Below, in pieces: positions 1 to 10,890 of a stretch of DNA of 35,610 nucleotides (its first letter is position 1; every line of letters starts with the position of its first letter). The notes below the pieces were generated by a model. The model was not told where the DNA came from and did not search any database. It worked only from the letters and a program-made list of their open reading frames with translations. Origin of the DNA: Terana coerulea (Eukaryota > Basidiomycota > Agaricomycetes > Polyporales > Phanerochaetaceae). The DNA lies in assembly GCA_024811115.1 (NCBI GenBank), contig JAKOGH010000553.1, positions 1-35,610 of the forward strand. The letters run 5' to 3'. The position numbers were made by a program, and so were the translations under genes.

Positions 1-47
1 AGAAGTGTCATATCTTGTGATATTTTAGAATAGTTCTCAGCTTGCAC

Positions 48-1296
48 TCATGTCGCCTTGGGCAATCTACGGCCACGTTGAGTGGTAGTGGCGTACTCGC
101 AGGCCTGCCCCAGCTTGTGCATTGCCTATGGAAACAGAGACTTTGTCAAGCGACAGCGGCCGTAAAGAAAGGGCAATTAATGACTCACGGGCAAGGCTGG
201 CCCTGCACGCCGCCACACTTGATGCGGCGCTTCCTGCAGAAATAGCACGCGATGGCCGTGACAGGCATTTTCCCTTTCCCTTTCCCTTTCGCTTTTTCCA
301 AGTCGGGTTTTTGCTCGGCGTCGGCTTCGTCTTTGCTCGCGGAGTACGCCTCGCGGTCCTCGCGTGAGGGTCAGTCGGCGAGCCCGACTCGGAGGCGCGC
401 GAGGGTCCTGGGATTATTCTGGCTGTCGGCCGATTGCTGGGGACGACCACGGTCTGACTTTGAAGCTCCGGGACACCAGCAAGTGCGTCGCCGTGAAATC
501 CTTCGTTGCTGGCTACTAGCACGATGAAGTGAGTGAATTGCCAGTAAAGTGGAACAACGCAGTCCAAGAATTTTGCATGCTTACGTTCGGAGGTTGGGGC
601 AATGTTTTCGGGTACCGGCTGGCCAGCATAAAACGGAGGTAAGAATAGCGGCGGTGGTGGCGGTGGATGGTCCAAGGGTGTAGGCGACGGAGCAAATGTA
701 CCCCAGATGACTGCAGGCTGGAAAGATCCTGAGTCGCCTAGGATATAAGGTTCGGCTCCGAGTCCTTGCATGTTGAAGACGCCACCGTCAGGAGCTGCCA
801 TCGTCGTGCCGGAGAACAGGTATGGACTCGAGCTGACTTCCGGTGGACCATCCGGCCACAGAGAGGAGCCACTGGCAACTGCCTCTAGAGGGGCAACTAC
901 GTCACGGTTGCGGTCCATGCACTCAGGCTGAAAGCCAGGCTCCGTATAACCGACAGCTTCGGAGGAAGCGTGCGAGAAGGGAACCGGTTCAACATATTCA
1001 TACGGGCCCCATGACTGACCATGTTGTCCTCCGAGATACGTGCACCATCCGGAATTTCGTTTGTTTCGGCGCCCGCCTGCGAGTGCATGTCGACGAAATT
1101 CGGGAATGAATGCATATCTGGCCTAGACAAGAACCTAGTATCTAGATGATCTCACTAGTGTTAGCTCACTAACCACATTGAATTGAAGGTAATGACTTAC
1201 GATCCGGCCAGGTATAACCTGTGCAAATTGCGGGCAACCACCACAGTGCCCTAACGGCTGAAAATGAGGGCGACCGACGAGGATTGCGCCGTGCAT
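48..1296 (-). CDS. Zn(II)2Cys6 zinc-cluster protein, binding domain at the C-terminus
   Basis: Probable nuclear DNA-binding regulator. Exons read 1296-1201, 1122-585, 515-348, 291-189 and 125-48; introns of 78, 69, 56 and 63 nt all have GT-AG ends (donors GTAAGT, GTAAGC, GTACTC, GTGAGT). A Lys-Gly run (residues about 269-275) encoded by an AAAGGG repeat leads into ACYFCRKRRIKC and then CPQC, four to five cysteines of a fungal zinc cluster. The ending QRGRRLPKAT resembles a group of Agaricomycete proteins that carry the cluster near the C-terminus. The middle is Pro-rich (PPPPPP near residue 160). Oddity: the last expected Cys (GQACEY) is in frame only if one base is added near 107, and the exon sum (983 nt) is one base short of a multiple of three. 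Without that base the protein ends in unrelated residues. The start at 1296 is the first ATG before the first good intron and is uncertain. About 327 aa if the base is restored. Confidence 0.6.
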
Positions 1297-2080
1297 TGAA
1301 TATTAAAGCGAAAAACCGTCACGGCGTACGTGGGCTGCAAGAGTCATTAGCTTTACACGTCAGAACATCAGGGCCTCCGTACCTGTCGAACCCTGAAGCC
1401 GTAAGCACCCGGAATGCCCGCGAGAGCTTACCCACATATGCACCATATCGAGCTTCGAGAACCTTCACGTTTGCAGTAATCCAGAAAGACACCTCCACAG
1501 ATATTCGACGAGTGGACGGTCAGTTCTCTCGAGCGAAATTAGTGTCGAGTGTTCCCGCGATAATCAAGGCAGAACCGTCTTTGGAGCCCGGCTGCAGATC
1601 TACTATCTGAGCGAGTATAACCCCGTCCGCGAACGGAGTCATCTGTACTGCGGGGTAGGGAAATGATCGACCTACGATTCAATGGAATCTGCATGCCAAT
1701 CTCGAAGGGACCTCCTTCGCGCGGTCACGAGGCTCATTAATTAGGACAAGGAATCACATCACGAAACGCGACGCGTACCGTTCATTAGGCTGATACTCGT
1801 TGATAATGTCTTGCGTGTCTTGCGGCGCTCCGCAGTTGTGACTCGTTGTGTGAACTGAGCCATCGGGTAAGGAGACATCCGCGTTGCACATGTCCGTGGG
1901 CTCAATTATCACACTGCACTATCGGGGCCCTGCGACTGAACCTAACAACAAACGGTTCAATTGAGAATAGAGCGAGAACAGATTCTTATATGCTAATGGT
2001 GTAGGTTGTGGATGTACTAGACCGCAAACATGAAGTCGTTTGGTGCGGGACTTGGTTCGAAGCCCTCGGCGAACGCAAGG
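1297..2080. other. Intergenic stretch with exon-like fragments, no gene supported
   Basis: This lies between the Zn(II)2Cys6 gene and the securin-like gene, both on the minus strand, so it is mainly the 5' region of the former. The minus strand has two short protein-like stretches: one around 1910-1770, ending at a possible GTGATG donor, and one around 1670-1430 that is broken by an in-frame TGA near 1522. They match no family I know and I could not join them into a model. The 129-codon plus-strand frame here starts at GTG and has no recognisable content. Confidence 0.3.
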
Positions 2081-3725
2081 TCACCGTCTGCTTCGGACGG
2101 AGCCTTCCCGGCGGGTACAGCCCGAGCGGGCCTGGAGGCCGTTCCCGCGGTGCGGGTGGCGGTTGTCTTCGGCGGAGCTGGTCCCTGGCTCGCTGTCACT
2201 GGCTTCCTCGTTGGAGGCCGAGCAGTCGCAGTTCGCGCAGCTGCGACGTTGATCGCCGTCGTACTCCTCGAGGCTGCCTTGGCCTTCTCGTCGACCGCCG
2301 TGGAGCGCGATGACGTTCGTTCTGGCTGCACTCGCCGCGTTGATGTCGTGGCGGTAGCGGATGGGTGTGTGGTAGAGGATGCGGCGCGTGTCAGAGGCCG
2401 CGAGGACGGTATAGTTGTTCGCGCAGCTGTAGTCGGAGCCGCGGCGGACTTTGCTGCAGTGCGCGTGGCGGGCCGCGGTCGAGCCGTGGGTGCAACTGAG
2501 GCTGGTGCCGCGGTGGAGCGGCTGCGAGTGGAAACTTGTGAGGTCGGACGGGCAAGGGCCGTCCCTGGGCGTGAGGCGGTCTTGGAACTGCCTGCCACAG
2601 AGGGCGCACGAGTAGAAGCGGGACGTTCTTGCGATACTCGCCAGAGCAGAGCGCAATGCAGCCTCGAACGGGTCATCGTCATCTAATATACTCAAAGGTT
2701 ATAGTGTGCCAAGCTGAGAATGATGACAACACTGACCGAGCTCCTGCATTTCCAGTTCAACGGCTTCGAATGCTCCGCTACTTTTCAGAAGTTGCTGAAT
2801 GTCAATTTGAGTATCTATATCTTGGGCGTAGTATATATCTGTTGTGTCGTCCATACGTTGACCATGTGCCACGCGAAGTAGCGCGCGACCAGCGATCTTG
2901 TAATCGGGCATGTCGAAAGCGGGTGTCCACGGTTGCTCTAGGGTCAAATAAACGCAATACAGGGAATTAATTAGAATAGGTAGCTAGCTACAAAGAGGTA
3001 CGTACCAGGAACCTTCGGCGGCATGTATTCGATTTCATCGAACTCGCCTTCTTCGAACTCTTGTACCTCGGCACCACCGCCTTTAACTTGCGTTCCGCCA
3101 GCTTCTATATCGCCCTGACTATCCTCTCCCGCACTTTCAAACCCGAGGTCACCATCGCTCACGTCCCAGTGGTTCCCCTTGGTCATTGGCGTCTTCAAGG
3201 CTTTACTTGTACCACTCGGTAACCGCAGGCTCTTCCGTCTCATCGCAGAAGGAAGAAGCAGACATTCAGGCGTCTGTGGTAATTCGTCCGCGTCCGCGTC
3301 GTCGACTTCGAGCAGCAGCTTACCAGCTTGTGGTTTGGGTGTGCGCAAGTGCTGAGTAGGCGGGAGCTGACGATTCGGAAACGGCGTTTTGTCGCCAAGT
3401 GGACGCAAGACCACAGCACCAGGAGTCGCATTTCCCTTGATCTTGAACGCTGTCTGGGGAGCTTTGCGCGCATCTGAAGTTCATCCAGCCGGCTCTTCAG
3501 CAGAGCGCCCGCGTTCAGTTCGAACAAAGACTCACGGTTGAATGGCGTGTGAAACACGCTCTTTCCTTTAGTTTTCACCGTCATAGAGCCATGGTAGATG
3601 GCATTCTCGCGCAAGCCTCCTGTGCGCTGCTTCAGGAGGGCCTTGGCAGGCGTGCGCGCGTGTGCGAAGCTGGAGGAAGACGCATCGTCGTTCAAAGGGA
3701 TTTGAAGTGGTCGTGAGCTGGGCAT
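2081..3725 (-). CDS. Securin-like anaphase inhibitor with a cysteine-rich C-terminal extension
   Basis: Securin (Pds1/Cut2/PTTG) holds separase inactive until the anaphase-promoting complex degrades it. Exons are 3725-3536, 3473-3006, 2937-2737 and 2682-2081; introns are 62, 68 and 54 nt with GTGAGT, GTACGT and GTCAGT donors. The exon sum is exactly 1461 nt (486 aa). Features seen: a basic, TP-rich N-terminus; LRPLGDKTPFPN, close to a destruction box; an RKSL (RxxL) site; an acidic stretch; then DEIEYMPPKVP followed by EQPWTPAFDMPDY, which looks like the conserved C-terminal separase-binding region of fungal securins. Exon 4 then adds about 200 GC-rich-codon residues with CALC, CTH, CANC and CDC cysteine groups, not expected in securin. 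Reading through the 54-nt third intron gives a stop after 13 codons. The family call rests on remembered motifs. Confidence 0.55.
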
Positions 3726-4729
3726 GGCGCTGCGGTTGCGTGTCTACTCCGCGAGACTTGTCAGAGTTACGCTAAAGAGCCTCGTGTGTAATATGGGATG
3801 GAAGGGGGAATCGCGGTAGAGAACAAGCTGGATCGGGCCGCATTCGTTTCAGGAATCGGGATGTGAACAAACGCCATCAAATTGATGCGCCCCTCGTCCC
3901 GTTAAGGCATTTTGTGGCAATTGCCAGTCGGGGTCGAATTCATGAGAAATCTCTTTTCTACTAGATCTACTTACCTACTGGTAGACAGAGCTTCAACTGT
4001 ATATAATTATCCTAGCACAATTCTCGGATACGGAAATGACTGGTAATTATACTGAAATTCACTTCGTGTCGCGGGCGTTCGAATAAGGACCTACTTACTA
4101 GCAGTAGTGGACTGTGGTCCGTGGACCACCTGGGATAACTTCGGGAATCGAGAAAACTTCGCATATGAATCCATATTGCTTCAAGCTCGTGTAGATGGGT
4201 CGTACCGAAATGGGCAGCCGTGGGGATGTCTGCAAGCAGCAGAGAGTTACGCTTCGAAAGCTGTAAGTAGCATGAAATTCAGATGAAAAACAAGCGACGA
4301 GCTATATTTAATTTCAAAAACATGTTCTTTCGAACGGATCAGTAGCTGTGTGCTGGCGACCCTTACTTACTCGTATTAAGAACGATTTAACGAAGCATCG
4401 ATGATGACCGGTAGACCTTGGTAGCGAAGGCAACGGAGGGTAATGACGTCTGCAAGCATTTGTGTAAGTGTGGGAAAGAAGCGGGTAAGCCCAAATGTGC
4501 GTCTACAAAGTGCCTGCTCACCTCAGGCGCTTTGCGGGGTGAAGCGAGGGTGAAGTGCCAGTCGGTGTGAAACCCCAGAATTTGTACCCGACCTGAAAGA
4601 TGCGTCCGCCTCAGGCTTGTTCTCCCACCACCACCACCACCACCACCACCACCACCACCACCACCTCCGGCGTCCTGACCTAGCAAGGCTCATCCTCGCT
4701 GCAGGTCTCACCCCCACCCACTTCCCGCC
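3726..4729. promoter_or_regulatory. Divergent promoter region between the securin-like and PC-esterase genes
   Basis: About 1 kb separates the ATG of the minus-strand securin-like gene (3725) from the ATG of the plus-strand membrane esterase (4730), so it must hold both promoters. Visible landmarks are a perfect inverted repeat, GTGGTCC-GT-GGACCAC, at 4114-4129 and a CAC triplet run at about 4627-4663 just upstream of the plus-strand start. No ORF here has coding features; the poly-His/poly-Gly/poly-Trp frames over the CAC run are translations of the microsatellite. Confidence 0.5.
4627..4663. repeat. (CAC)n microsatellite
   Basis: Roughly thirteen uninterrupted CAC/CCA triplets lie 65-100 bases upstream of the PC-esterase gene's ATG, within its promoter or 5' leader. 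Length variation here is likely and could affect expression; that is inference. Confidence 0.9.
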
Positions 4730-6828
4730 ATGCCTCGGTTTTCATTGGCGACCAAGCTCGTCCTCTTGGGCGCATGCATCACATTCCTTCTCACTCTATA
4801 CACCACCCACCCGTCTTCTGCCCGTCTTCGTGCGTCGGTGCAAGACGTCTTCTCAATACGCCAGCGCAGCCAGTGCGCACCGCGTGAGTGGGCCAGCGGA
4901 CAGTGGACGCGCCGCACGCCTGCTCGGACGACCAAGCAGAACGTCTCGACTAAGGCGGACGTGCTCGAGTTCTCCGGCTTTGAAGGCTGTGCGTCAGACC
5001 GGGAGTACAACTGGCATCTGGCGGCAGACGAGGACCAGTGGGACCGGTTTCCTGAGGTCTCAGCGTACAAATGGACGCCGCCGCCCAGCTGCAATGCGCG
5101 GCAGTTCGAGCGGGAGGCTATGGTCAAAGATTTGGTCGAGCAGGGCGGCTGGCTTTTGATTGGAGGTGAGTAATGTTTACTTTAGACGTGGTCTTTGTTT
5201 CTTCGTGCTTTCCCTCCCTTCTTCCGGATTTCTATCATGTTCGCTGCGCTACATCGCCCACGTTCTTCCCCTCCACGAACTTGCCGACAACACGACAACA
5301 ACGTCTGCCGCCGGCGAATCATTACACCATCTCTGGGGTGCTTCTCATATTACTACCCCGAAGATCCATCTTTACTGCGCTTTGCACAGGACGTCAAAGA
5401 AGAACGCCCGCGCAGTACTGGCCCATCTTACTCAGACACAGGTTTTCTGTCCTGCACTCGGTGTCCGCTACGACTACCTGATGCTAGAGATATCGGCGAC
5501 AGACGGGTAGATGGGCCTGGCACGTTTGTCGGTCACACGAGTCGTTCTGCATGCGCATCTCACATTCGCTATTCCATGGGCACATGGTGGGATGTCCTCT
5601 CTGATGCATCTGCTGGCTTGAACCATCACCGTCATGCCAATCCTTCGACATAGGAAGACCTCGACTTGTGGACAGGCACGCATTCGTCAGGATCTTCCCG
5701 GCCTTCTGTTCAACTTTCTTTCAGTCCCCCGCTTCATTTTGCTGTTGAATGGTATGCGGCTGTTCAAACATTGACTGACCGTTCACCTCTCTTAGATTCT
5801 GTCACGGAAAACCACTTCTTCTCTCTCTCATGTCTGCTATATCCTCACGTCATTGCAACACCAAACTACACTCTCAATCCTTACTGGGATCGCGCATGGC
5901 CACAACATCTCTATCTTAATCCTGAGTCACCCCTCGTTTCCCAGCTCAGTCCACCCGAAGGATTCAACATCTCCATCACACCACTTGTCACCTTCCGCAG
6001 AGTCGATCTCCTTCTCACACAGGAGCAGCTCGCAGACCTGTATCGCGCGACGCAGCCCGTGCAGGCGAGCCAAGAGAACTTCAACCTGCTCGGCGGCGAC
6101 CAAGTCTGGGAGTTCGCGCCGTCGGAGTACCTCGCGCTCTTCACCGCACCGCTGCCCGAGGCGAACTACGGCACGATGGTCGTGAGCACGGCGGGGCACT
6201 GGACCGTCGGCACGTTCCCCGGGCTGCACAACGGGTCGATGCCGGGCGACGGGATCGATAACGTGATCGCGTTCTTCCAGGACGCGATGAAGGTCTGGGC
6301 GCGCATCGTCCAAGGCTGGATGCACGGCGCGGAGACCGCGGCCGAGCGGCACGCGGGTGGCGGCGCGGTGACGAAGGGCGGGCGGCGGAGGCAGATCATG
6401 GCCCGTGCGTACTTGCCCGGGCACGACGGCTGCCACAACATCATGCACCCATGGGCGGAGTACGAGCAAGCGGACAGCCCGCTGCCGTACAACTGGGGTG
6501 AGATCAAGTACTTCAATCGGGAGTTCGAGGTGCGTACTACAGTGTCTGTGCTCCCTGCCATCCTAGCTAACGCAAACTGACAGCATGTCCTCGAGTCGGG
6601 CGATTTCAAAGATATACACTTCCTACCGATAGATCGCCCGGCACTGCTTCGTCCCGACGCAGTGAGTCTCAGTTGTCTGTGCCGCCTCTCCCACGTTCTG
6701 ACGCTTGCCACGCGTAGCACGCGGGCGGAGACTGCCTGCATCTCATGACCGGCTCCGGCGTGCTCGAGGGCTGGACGGAGTACATCTGGCACTACGCCAC
6801 GCGCGAGGTCGGGGCATGGATACGGTGA
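4730..6828 (+). CDS. PC-esterase (TBL/PMR5-like) type II membrane protein
   Basis: Probably a Golgi or secretory-pathway acyl transferase or esterase acting on glycans. Exons are 4730-5165, 5796-6529, 6584-6661 and 6718-6828; they sum to 1359 nt (452 aa) in frame. A short N-terminal tail is followed by one hydrophobic segment (about residues 8-25), as in a signal anchor. A family-like region with conserved W and C residues (about 95-145) precedes the GDS motif at residues 145-147, created when G|GTGAGT joins ATTCT after the first intron. The second catalytic signature, DCLH (D421xxH424), follows GG in the last exon. These are the two hallmark motifs of the PC-esterase fold. Intron 1 is 630 nt, while the others are 54 and 56 nt. 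The start ATG has a good context (GCCATGC). The exact substrate cannot be told. Confidence 0.75.
5166..5795 (+). other. Unusually long (630 nt) intron 1 of the PC-esterase gene
   Basis: The donor GTGAGT at 5166 and the acceptor CTCTTAG ending at 5795 give a junction that builds the GDS catalytic motif, so the two ends are well supported. The length is about ten times that of other introns in the window. I see no internal exon that fits the family, no clear inverted ends or target duplication, and no C/D-box pair pointing to an intronic snoRNA. The sequence is pyrimidine-rich and not low-complexity. Confidence 0.6.
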
Positions 6829-7328
6829 GCCGCGTGCCGCCGCACCGTGGTTCTTCGCGGAGTCCAGCCAGGCCAGCCTGCCGCTGGCGTGGTCCTCCAC
6901 CGTTTTCCGTCATGGAAACGCATACCATCCGGCAACGCGGGGACTGCACGGCTGTGCCGTGTTGTGCCGACTGCAGTTGCCGTTGCGACACTGACACAAA
7001 TACAACACGGATTGGATCAAGTGAGATACTAGGAGAAGGACAGCATTTGGTTTTGCCGCGCGCATTTGTCGCTCGGATGTTACTTACTGTCATTCGTGTC
7101 TTTTTATTAGCGCCACATGTGTATATTTGCTTACATTCGTCTCTTAGACTAATCGGCTTTCATTTGGGACCTTTTGCACACTTAATACATTGCGTACAAC
7201 ATCATGATTAGTGTCTTGTTCTGCTGGTCAATGGTTGATATCGAGGCTACGGAGCCGTCCACCGGCTGTCTATATTTACATTCCTGGCACCCATCCTCCA
7301 TTCATCTGCGCCTGCGACCCCATTCTCG
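6829..7328. other. Convergent 3' intergenic region
   Basis: This lies between the 3' ends of the plus-strand PC-esterase gene and the minus-strand F-box gene, so it should hold both 3' UTRs. Its ORFs on either strand are short and uninformative. The stretch 7040-7200 is T-rich on the plus strand, consistent with an untranslated tail. Confidence 0.4.
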
Positions 7329-9184
7329 TCACCATGCCACAATATGCTCATACATGTCTTCATCGTCGTGCATCCACACTTCATGTCCGTCTTCATGTTC
7401 ATCTCCATCCCCATACGTCCACGACCCCTCATTCGTATCGTCATTGTTGTCTCCGTCATAGACAGAAGGTGTTGTGCAAGCCAGTCGTGAATTTTCCCGA
7501 AGATCGATCTCTAGCTTTGCATGCTCCCTCAAACTTTGCAGGTCAACGGCGATATCGTTAAGGCCAGAGGCTAGACTTAATTTGAGGGATAGGGTGCCCA
7601 ATCCGCCCGCCTTCCTGGAGATGACAACCTCTTCCAGAGCCTTGAGAAGCGACGGCGACGCATGGATGGTCTGACGCTCCAGTTCACCAGAGCTATTCAA
7701 ATTCCAGTTGACTTCAGCGCAGACCAAAATTCGCAGCTCCGGGAAGAGGAATTGTCCATGCGCATCGCGAGCGTGTTTCAAAGTTTGAAGGAAGCCACGT
7801 GTGGCCCGCGAGCCTGTAATGTTCAGCTCATGAATATTGGGCACATTGGCGGATATTTTCTCCCATATCTCCGGAGTATTCCCAACACCCCGGATATCCA
7901 GCGAACTCATGTTGTGCAAGGGAAGGAGCGACAGCGTCAATTCCGTAAACCGTTCCCCGGAGCTCTCCAATACATTGGAGAAATTAACGAGGAACAATGA
8001 CTCTGCGGTCGCCTCGCTCTCGAGTGTCGTGCCAGACATTGGTTCAACGTGCGTGAAGACCTCGATTTCGAAGAATTTGCGCGGGATGTAGTGGATATCA
8101 AGGCCAAGCGATGGCTGTGTGTTGTTGTTCGAGTCGATGTTTCGCCCGGGAAGAAGCCTGGGAGCAAGCGCGGACAGCACAGGTACGATGTCCTGGGGCC
8201 TTCCCCTACTGTCCATCATGGTGACATATGATGATGATGGTAGCTCCAAGTAACTCAGAAGTTCCGCATAAGCGTCGCCTGTGTCCAAATCGTAGAGCGA
8301 GAGCGTGATGTTTTGCATGTAGCTCAGGGCGACGCGTCGACGACTCGCTCGTTCTATGCCGTCCAAGGATATCACCGCGTCGCGCAGGGATAGCTCCTCG
8401 AGTAATGGCAGCTCGGAGAGGATGTCTAACCACTCTGCGACGGACCCTGGCCCACAAAATTCGATAGAGAGACAGACCAAGGTAGGGCGGCAGAAACCTC
8501 GAGCTACCGTCATGAGCGCACCCCTAAGTCTGACTGATCTGAGACGAGGCATTTCAGCCTGAGAAAGGAGTGGAAAATTGGAAGAGCTCGCGGGGTCGAG
8601 GAAGAAGGCGACGTGTTCCAGTAGTGGCAGCGAAGATATGGAAGTTGTCTGTGATAGCTCTTCACCAAGGAGCGGAGTGACGAAAGTCCGCTCAATGCGG
8701 AGCACTCGGTGAAGTTGCTCGCGGATGCCCATGGGAAAGGATAGGTCTCCGCGTACCAAGAGGGGTGGTTCTACTGTCAGAAGGCACTGACCGGAGCGCC
8801 TCAGAAACGCCGCGAGTCGCTCGAAACTGGAATCCGAGTCGGGAGGACGATTCGAGTCCATAGCGAAGGCGTATGAAGAGCTACGTCTCGCCAATGTCGG
8901 CAGACTCGAGTAACGTTCAGCCACCCATGAGGGTTTTCGTCAGGTTCGAATTGCCCCCAGTTGTCCCAGTAGTCGTAGCTGCGAACTACATGCAGGAATA
9001 TTTGTCCTAGGATCTCGGCAGGAAAACGCGCAGTGGCCGGCACAAAGCTATTTCTGTGGAAATTCACGGCGAGAATCGTTTCTTTGATGATCCGAATCTC
9101 CTCGTAAAATCGCGCGATCGCCGAATCGACCGCAGCCTCGCTGTCGAGCTCGCGAAGGAGGTCCTGCAGCTCGACGCCGGGCAT
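7329..9184 (-). CDS. F-box/LRR-like protein with one -1 frameshift
   Basis: F-box proteins are substrate adaptors of SCF ubiquitin ligases. The start at 9184 (MPGVELQDLL) is followed by a helix rich in D/E and R, then FPAEILGQIFLHVV and GWLNVTRVCRHWRDVALHTPSLWTRIVLP, a typical Agaricomycete F-box plus linker. Frame then changes: SFERLAAFLRRSGQCLLTVEP is read one base off, although the paralogue at 17.3-17.9 kb has the same segments in a single frame (WTRIILP...ERLTAFLTRSGQ). One base is therefore missing near 8840-8848. After that the frame is open for about 500 codons with LRR-like segments (ELPLLEELSL; MSSLDIRGVGN; NIHELNITGS) and a very acidic tail rich in D, E, G and H. The single lesion in a long open frame suggests either a recent mutation or a consensus error. 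About 618 aa if restored. Confidence 0.7.
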
Positions 9185-9995
9185 TGATCCTCTGCTGTTC
9201 GCGCAAGATAGTTGAGTGGGTCGAGCAGCTCAATAATAAAACATACTAGCTTGCGTACGTGGAACGGCGGGGCGACTTGCGGCTGAGTCGACGGACTTGA
9301 ACAAGAACGAGCAAAGTTGAACTTCAAGCGCTAAACTACAAAGTTAGGCGCATAGCCAAACAACGACAAAGCAGCGACTCTGTTCGAGCTGAAGCTTTAA
9401 CTTTGGAGCTCTAAATAGCTATTGCAAGGGCTTGGGTCGAAAGCTAGTAGAAGCCTCGAAACAACAAAATAATAAGCGAAGACCGTTTATGTAATAATGC
9501 GAGATGACCGCATCTGCAACGCTCTGCCAAATCGAGATGTGGCACGGCCTCCCGTAAAGGGAAAATCATAAGGCCGCATTTTATGCAGCAGGGCCCGATA
9601 CCGCCAGTAAGTCCCCGCCATCCGGGATAACAATGCGCAGCTTTAGAGCACCAGTAACTCCGCCTCACGCATTATGTAAACCTCTTGATTAAAATCCTCA
9701 AAAAGAACAGATTGATTCCATAGTGTGAACAGTGGCCTCGCAAATGCATGGCATAACATGAAGGCGTAGCAAATATAGTGGGAAGAGGAATGAGACGCAA
9801 TAGAAACAGTGTACAGTGAGCAAGTTTGCCATAAGGAAATGAGCTATAACGAAGGAGCCACATCTGGAAAAACCCCCTTCTAATTCATACCTTATGCTCC
9901 TCCCCTAGTGCTAAGTCGCTTATAGTGCCCTTTTTCACACTTTGCCCAAATGCTTCACTAAAATATAGATCATTTAGCTAATCTACCCCTATTAG
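9185..9995. other. Upstream region of the F-box gene; no gene seen
   Basis: The first ~100 bases contain TTGCGTACGTGG near 9252-9263, also found upstream of the second F-box gene (near 17962), so this part is probably a shared promoter element. Beyond 9330 only short minus-strand frames occur, without recognisable content, and the sequence drifts towards repeat-like AT-rich DNA. Confidence 0.35.
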
Positions 9996-10800
9996 TTGGC
10001 TAACCAGTTTTTGCCTTTCAACATTCTAATCTGCTATTTACTCACAGCTTTTTATCAACTAAATCACTTTTTATCACTTACTAATGCCTTAGTGCATACT
10101 TTTATTAGCTTATCAGCTAAGCTTCTTTTACCTAATTTGTCACTATTCTATATTTTATCAATAGCTTATGATTATATTCTTACCCACTTGGATGTTATTT
10201 GTGCCTCATTTATTACATTATTTAGAGCTTATCCAATGTATCTTGCTATTGCTCTTATTTATTACTTAGATCCTTATTATTATATTGCTTAGAGCTAATT
10301 TGGTTCTATTTTGTACTTTTGGGCTAATTAGCAAACTTGCATACTTACTGAAAGCCAACCGCAGGTTAACAATACTCAGGCATGCAATAAGAGAACAGAA
10401 ATGAACTATGTTCTTTGTTATAGTAGTGTAAGTCTAATGATACATATAAGCACTGTAGAATAATAACGTACCTTCGTCATAGTGGTGTAAGTCTAAGGAC
10501 CACAACAAAGGGGACTGTCTTTCAAGACAGAATTCCAAAAAGGAAAGGGCACTTGTAACCCTGCACCAGGGTTATATTTACACTATTATAATTTTAGAGT
10601 TAATGCAGCCATTACCCTATATTCTAACCCAGTTAGCATATAAATGCATAATGGACTCTTTATTAGCTTATTTCTGGAAATATACAAAGCTTTCAGAATA
10701 TTCTCAAAAGCACTAATTTTAAAGAGTGATGGCTTTGAAAAGAGCAAAACAGCATACTAAGTGTGTTTTTGAACACAGGTTGAGGCTTGGTATGGATTTG
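9996..10800. other. AT-rich gene-poor stretch
   Basis: The sequence is strongly AT-rich with CTTA/TTAG words. A 98-codon plus-strand frame at 9996-10292 is nearly all hydrophobic because of base composition and does not begin with ATG-context signals I would trust. Two similar words, TAGTAGTGTAAGTCTAA and TAGTGGTGTAAGTCTAA, occur about 55 bases apart near 10423-10494. Looks like decayed repeat DNA. Confidence 0.35.
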
Positions 10801-10815
10801 TGGCCAATAAAAGAA

Positions 10816-10890
10816 TGCCCATGCAGGGACTTGAACTCAGAGTCACCTGGTTATAATCTTGTGCAGAGTTAACAGCTGTGCCATAGCAGC
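10816..10890 (-). repeat. tRNA-like relic, possible tRNA-derived SINE
   Basis: On the minus strand an A-box-like TGGCACAGCTG is followed about 40 bases later by a B-box-like AGTTCAAGTCC, with a TTATAA loop-like stretch between them. The spacing and order match the internal promoter of a tRNA or SINE. The acceptor arms do not pair and the anticodon stem is poor, so this is not a working tRNA gene as I read it. Confidence 0.4.

Noticed and set aside
897..1130. A frameshift in the zinc-cluster gene near 1015
   Set aside because: The apparent shift disappears when the 78-nt intron 1200-1123 is used: the exon 1122-585 is then open in one frame.
1221..1610. 129-codon plus-strand frame
   Set aside because: It begins at GTG, has no motif, and overlaps the start region of the minus-strand zinc-cluster gene.
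2030..2686. 218-codon plus-strand frame opposite the securin-like last exon
   Set aside because: It is the antisense shadow of a GC-rich exon; the minus strand has the higher third-position GC and joins in frame to upstream exons.
3473..3536. A frameshift between the first two securin-like exons
   Set aside because: A 62-nt GTGAGT...TTCAG intron (3535-3474) accounts for the change of frame.
4617..5159. Poly-His, poly-Gly and poly-Trp frames near 4.6 kb
   Set aside because: These are translations of the (CAC)n run in the 5' leader; the real start is ATG at 4730 in another frame.
9996..10292. 98-codon hydrophobic plus-strand frame that could be read as a membrane protein
   Set aside because: Hydrophobicity follows from extreme AT content; there is no conserved motif or gene context.
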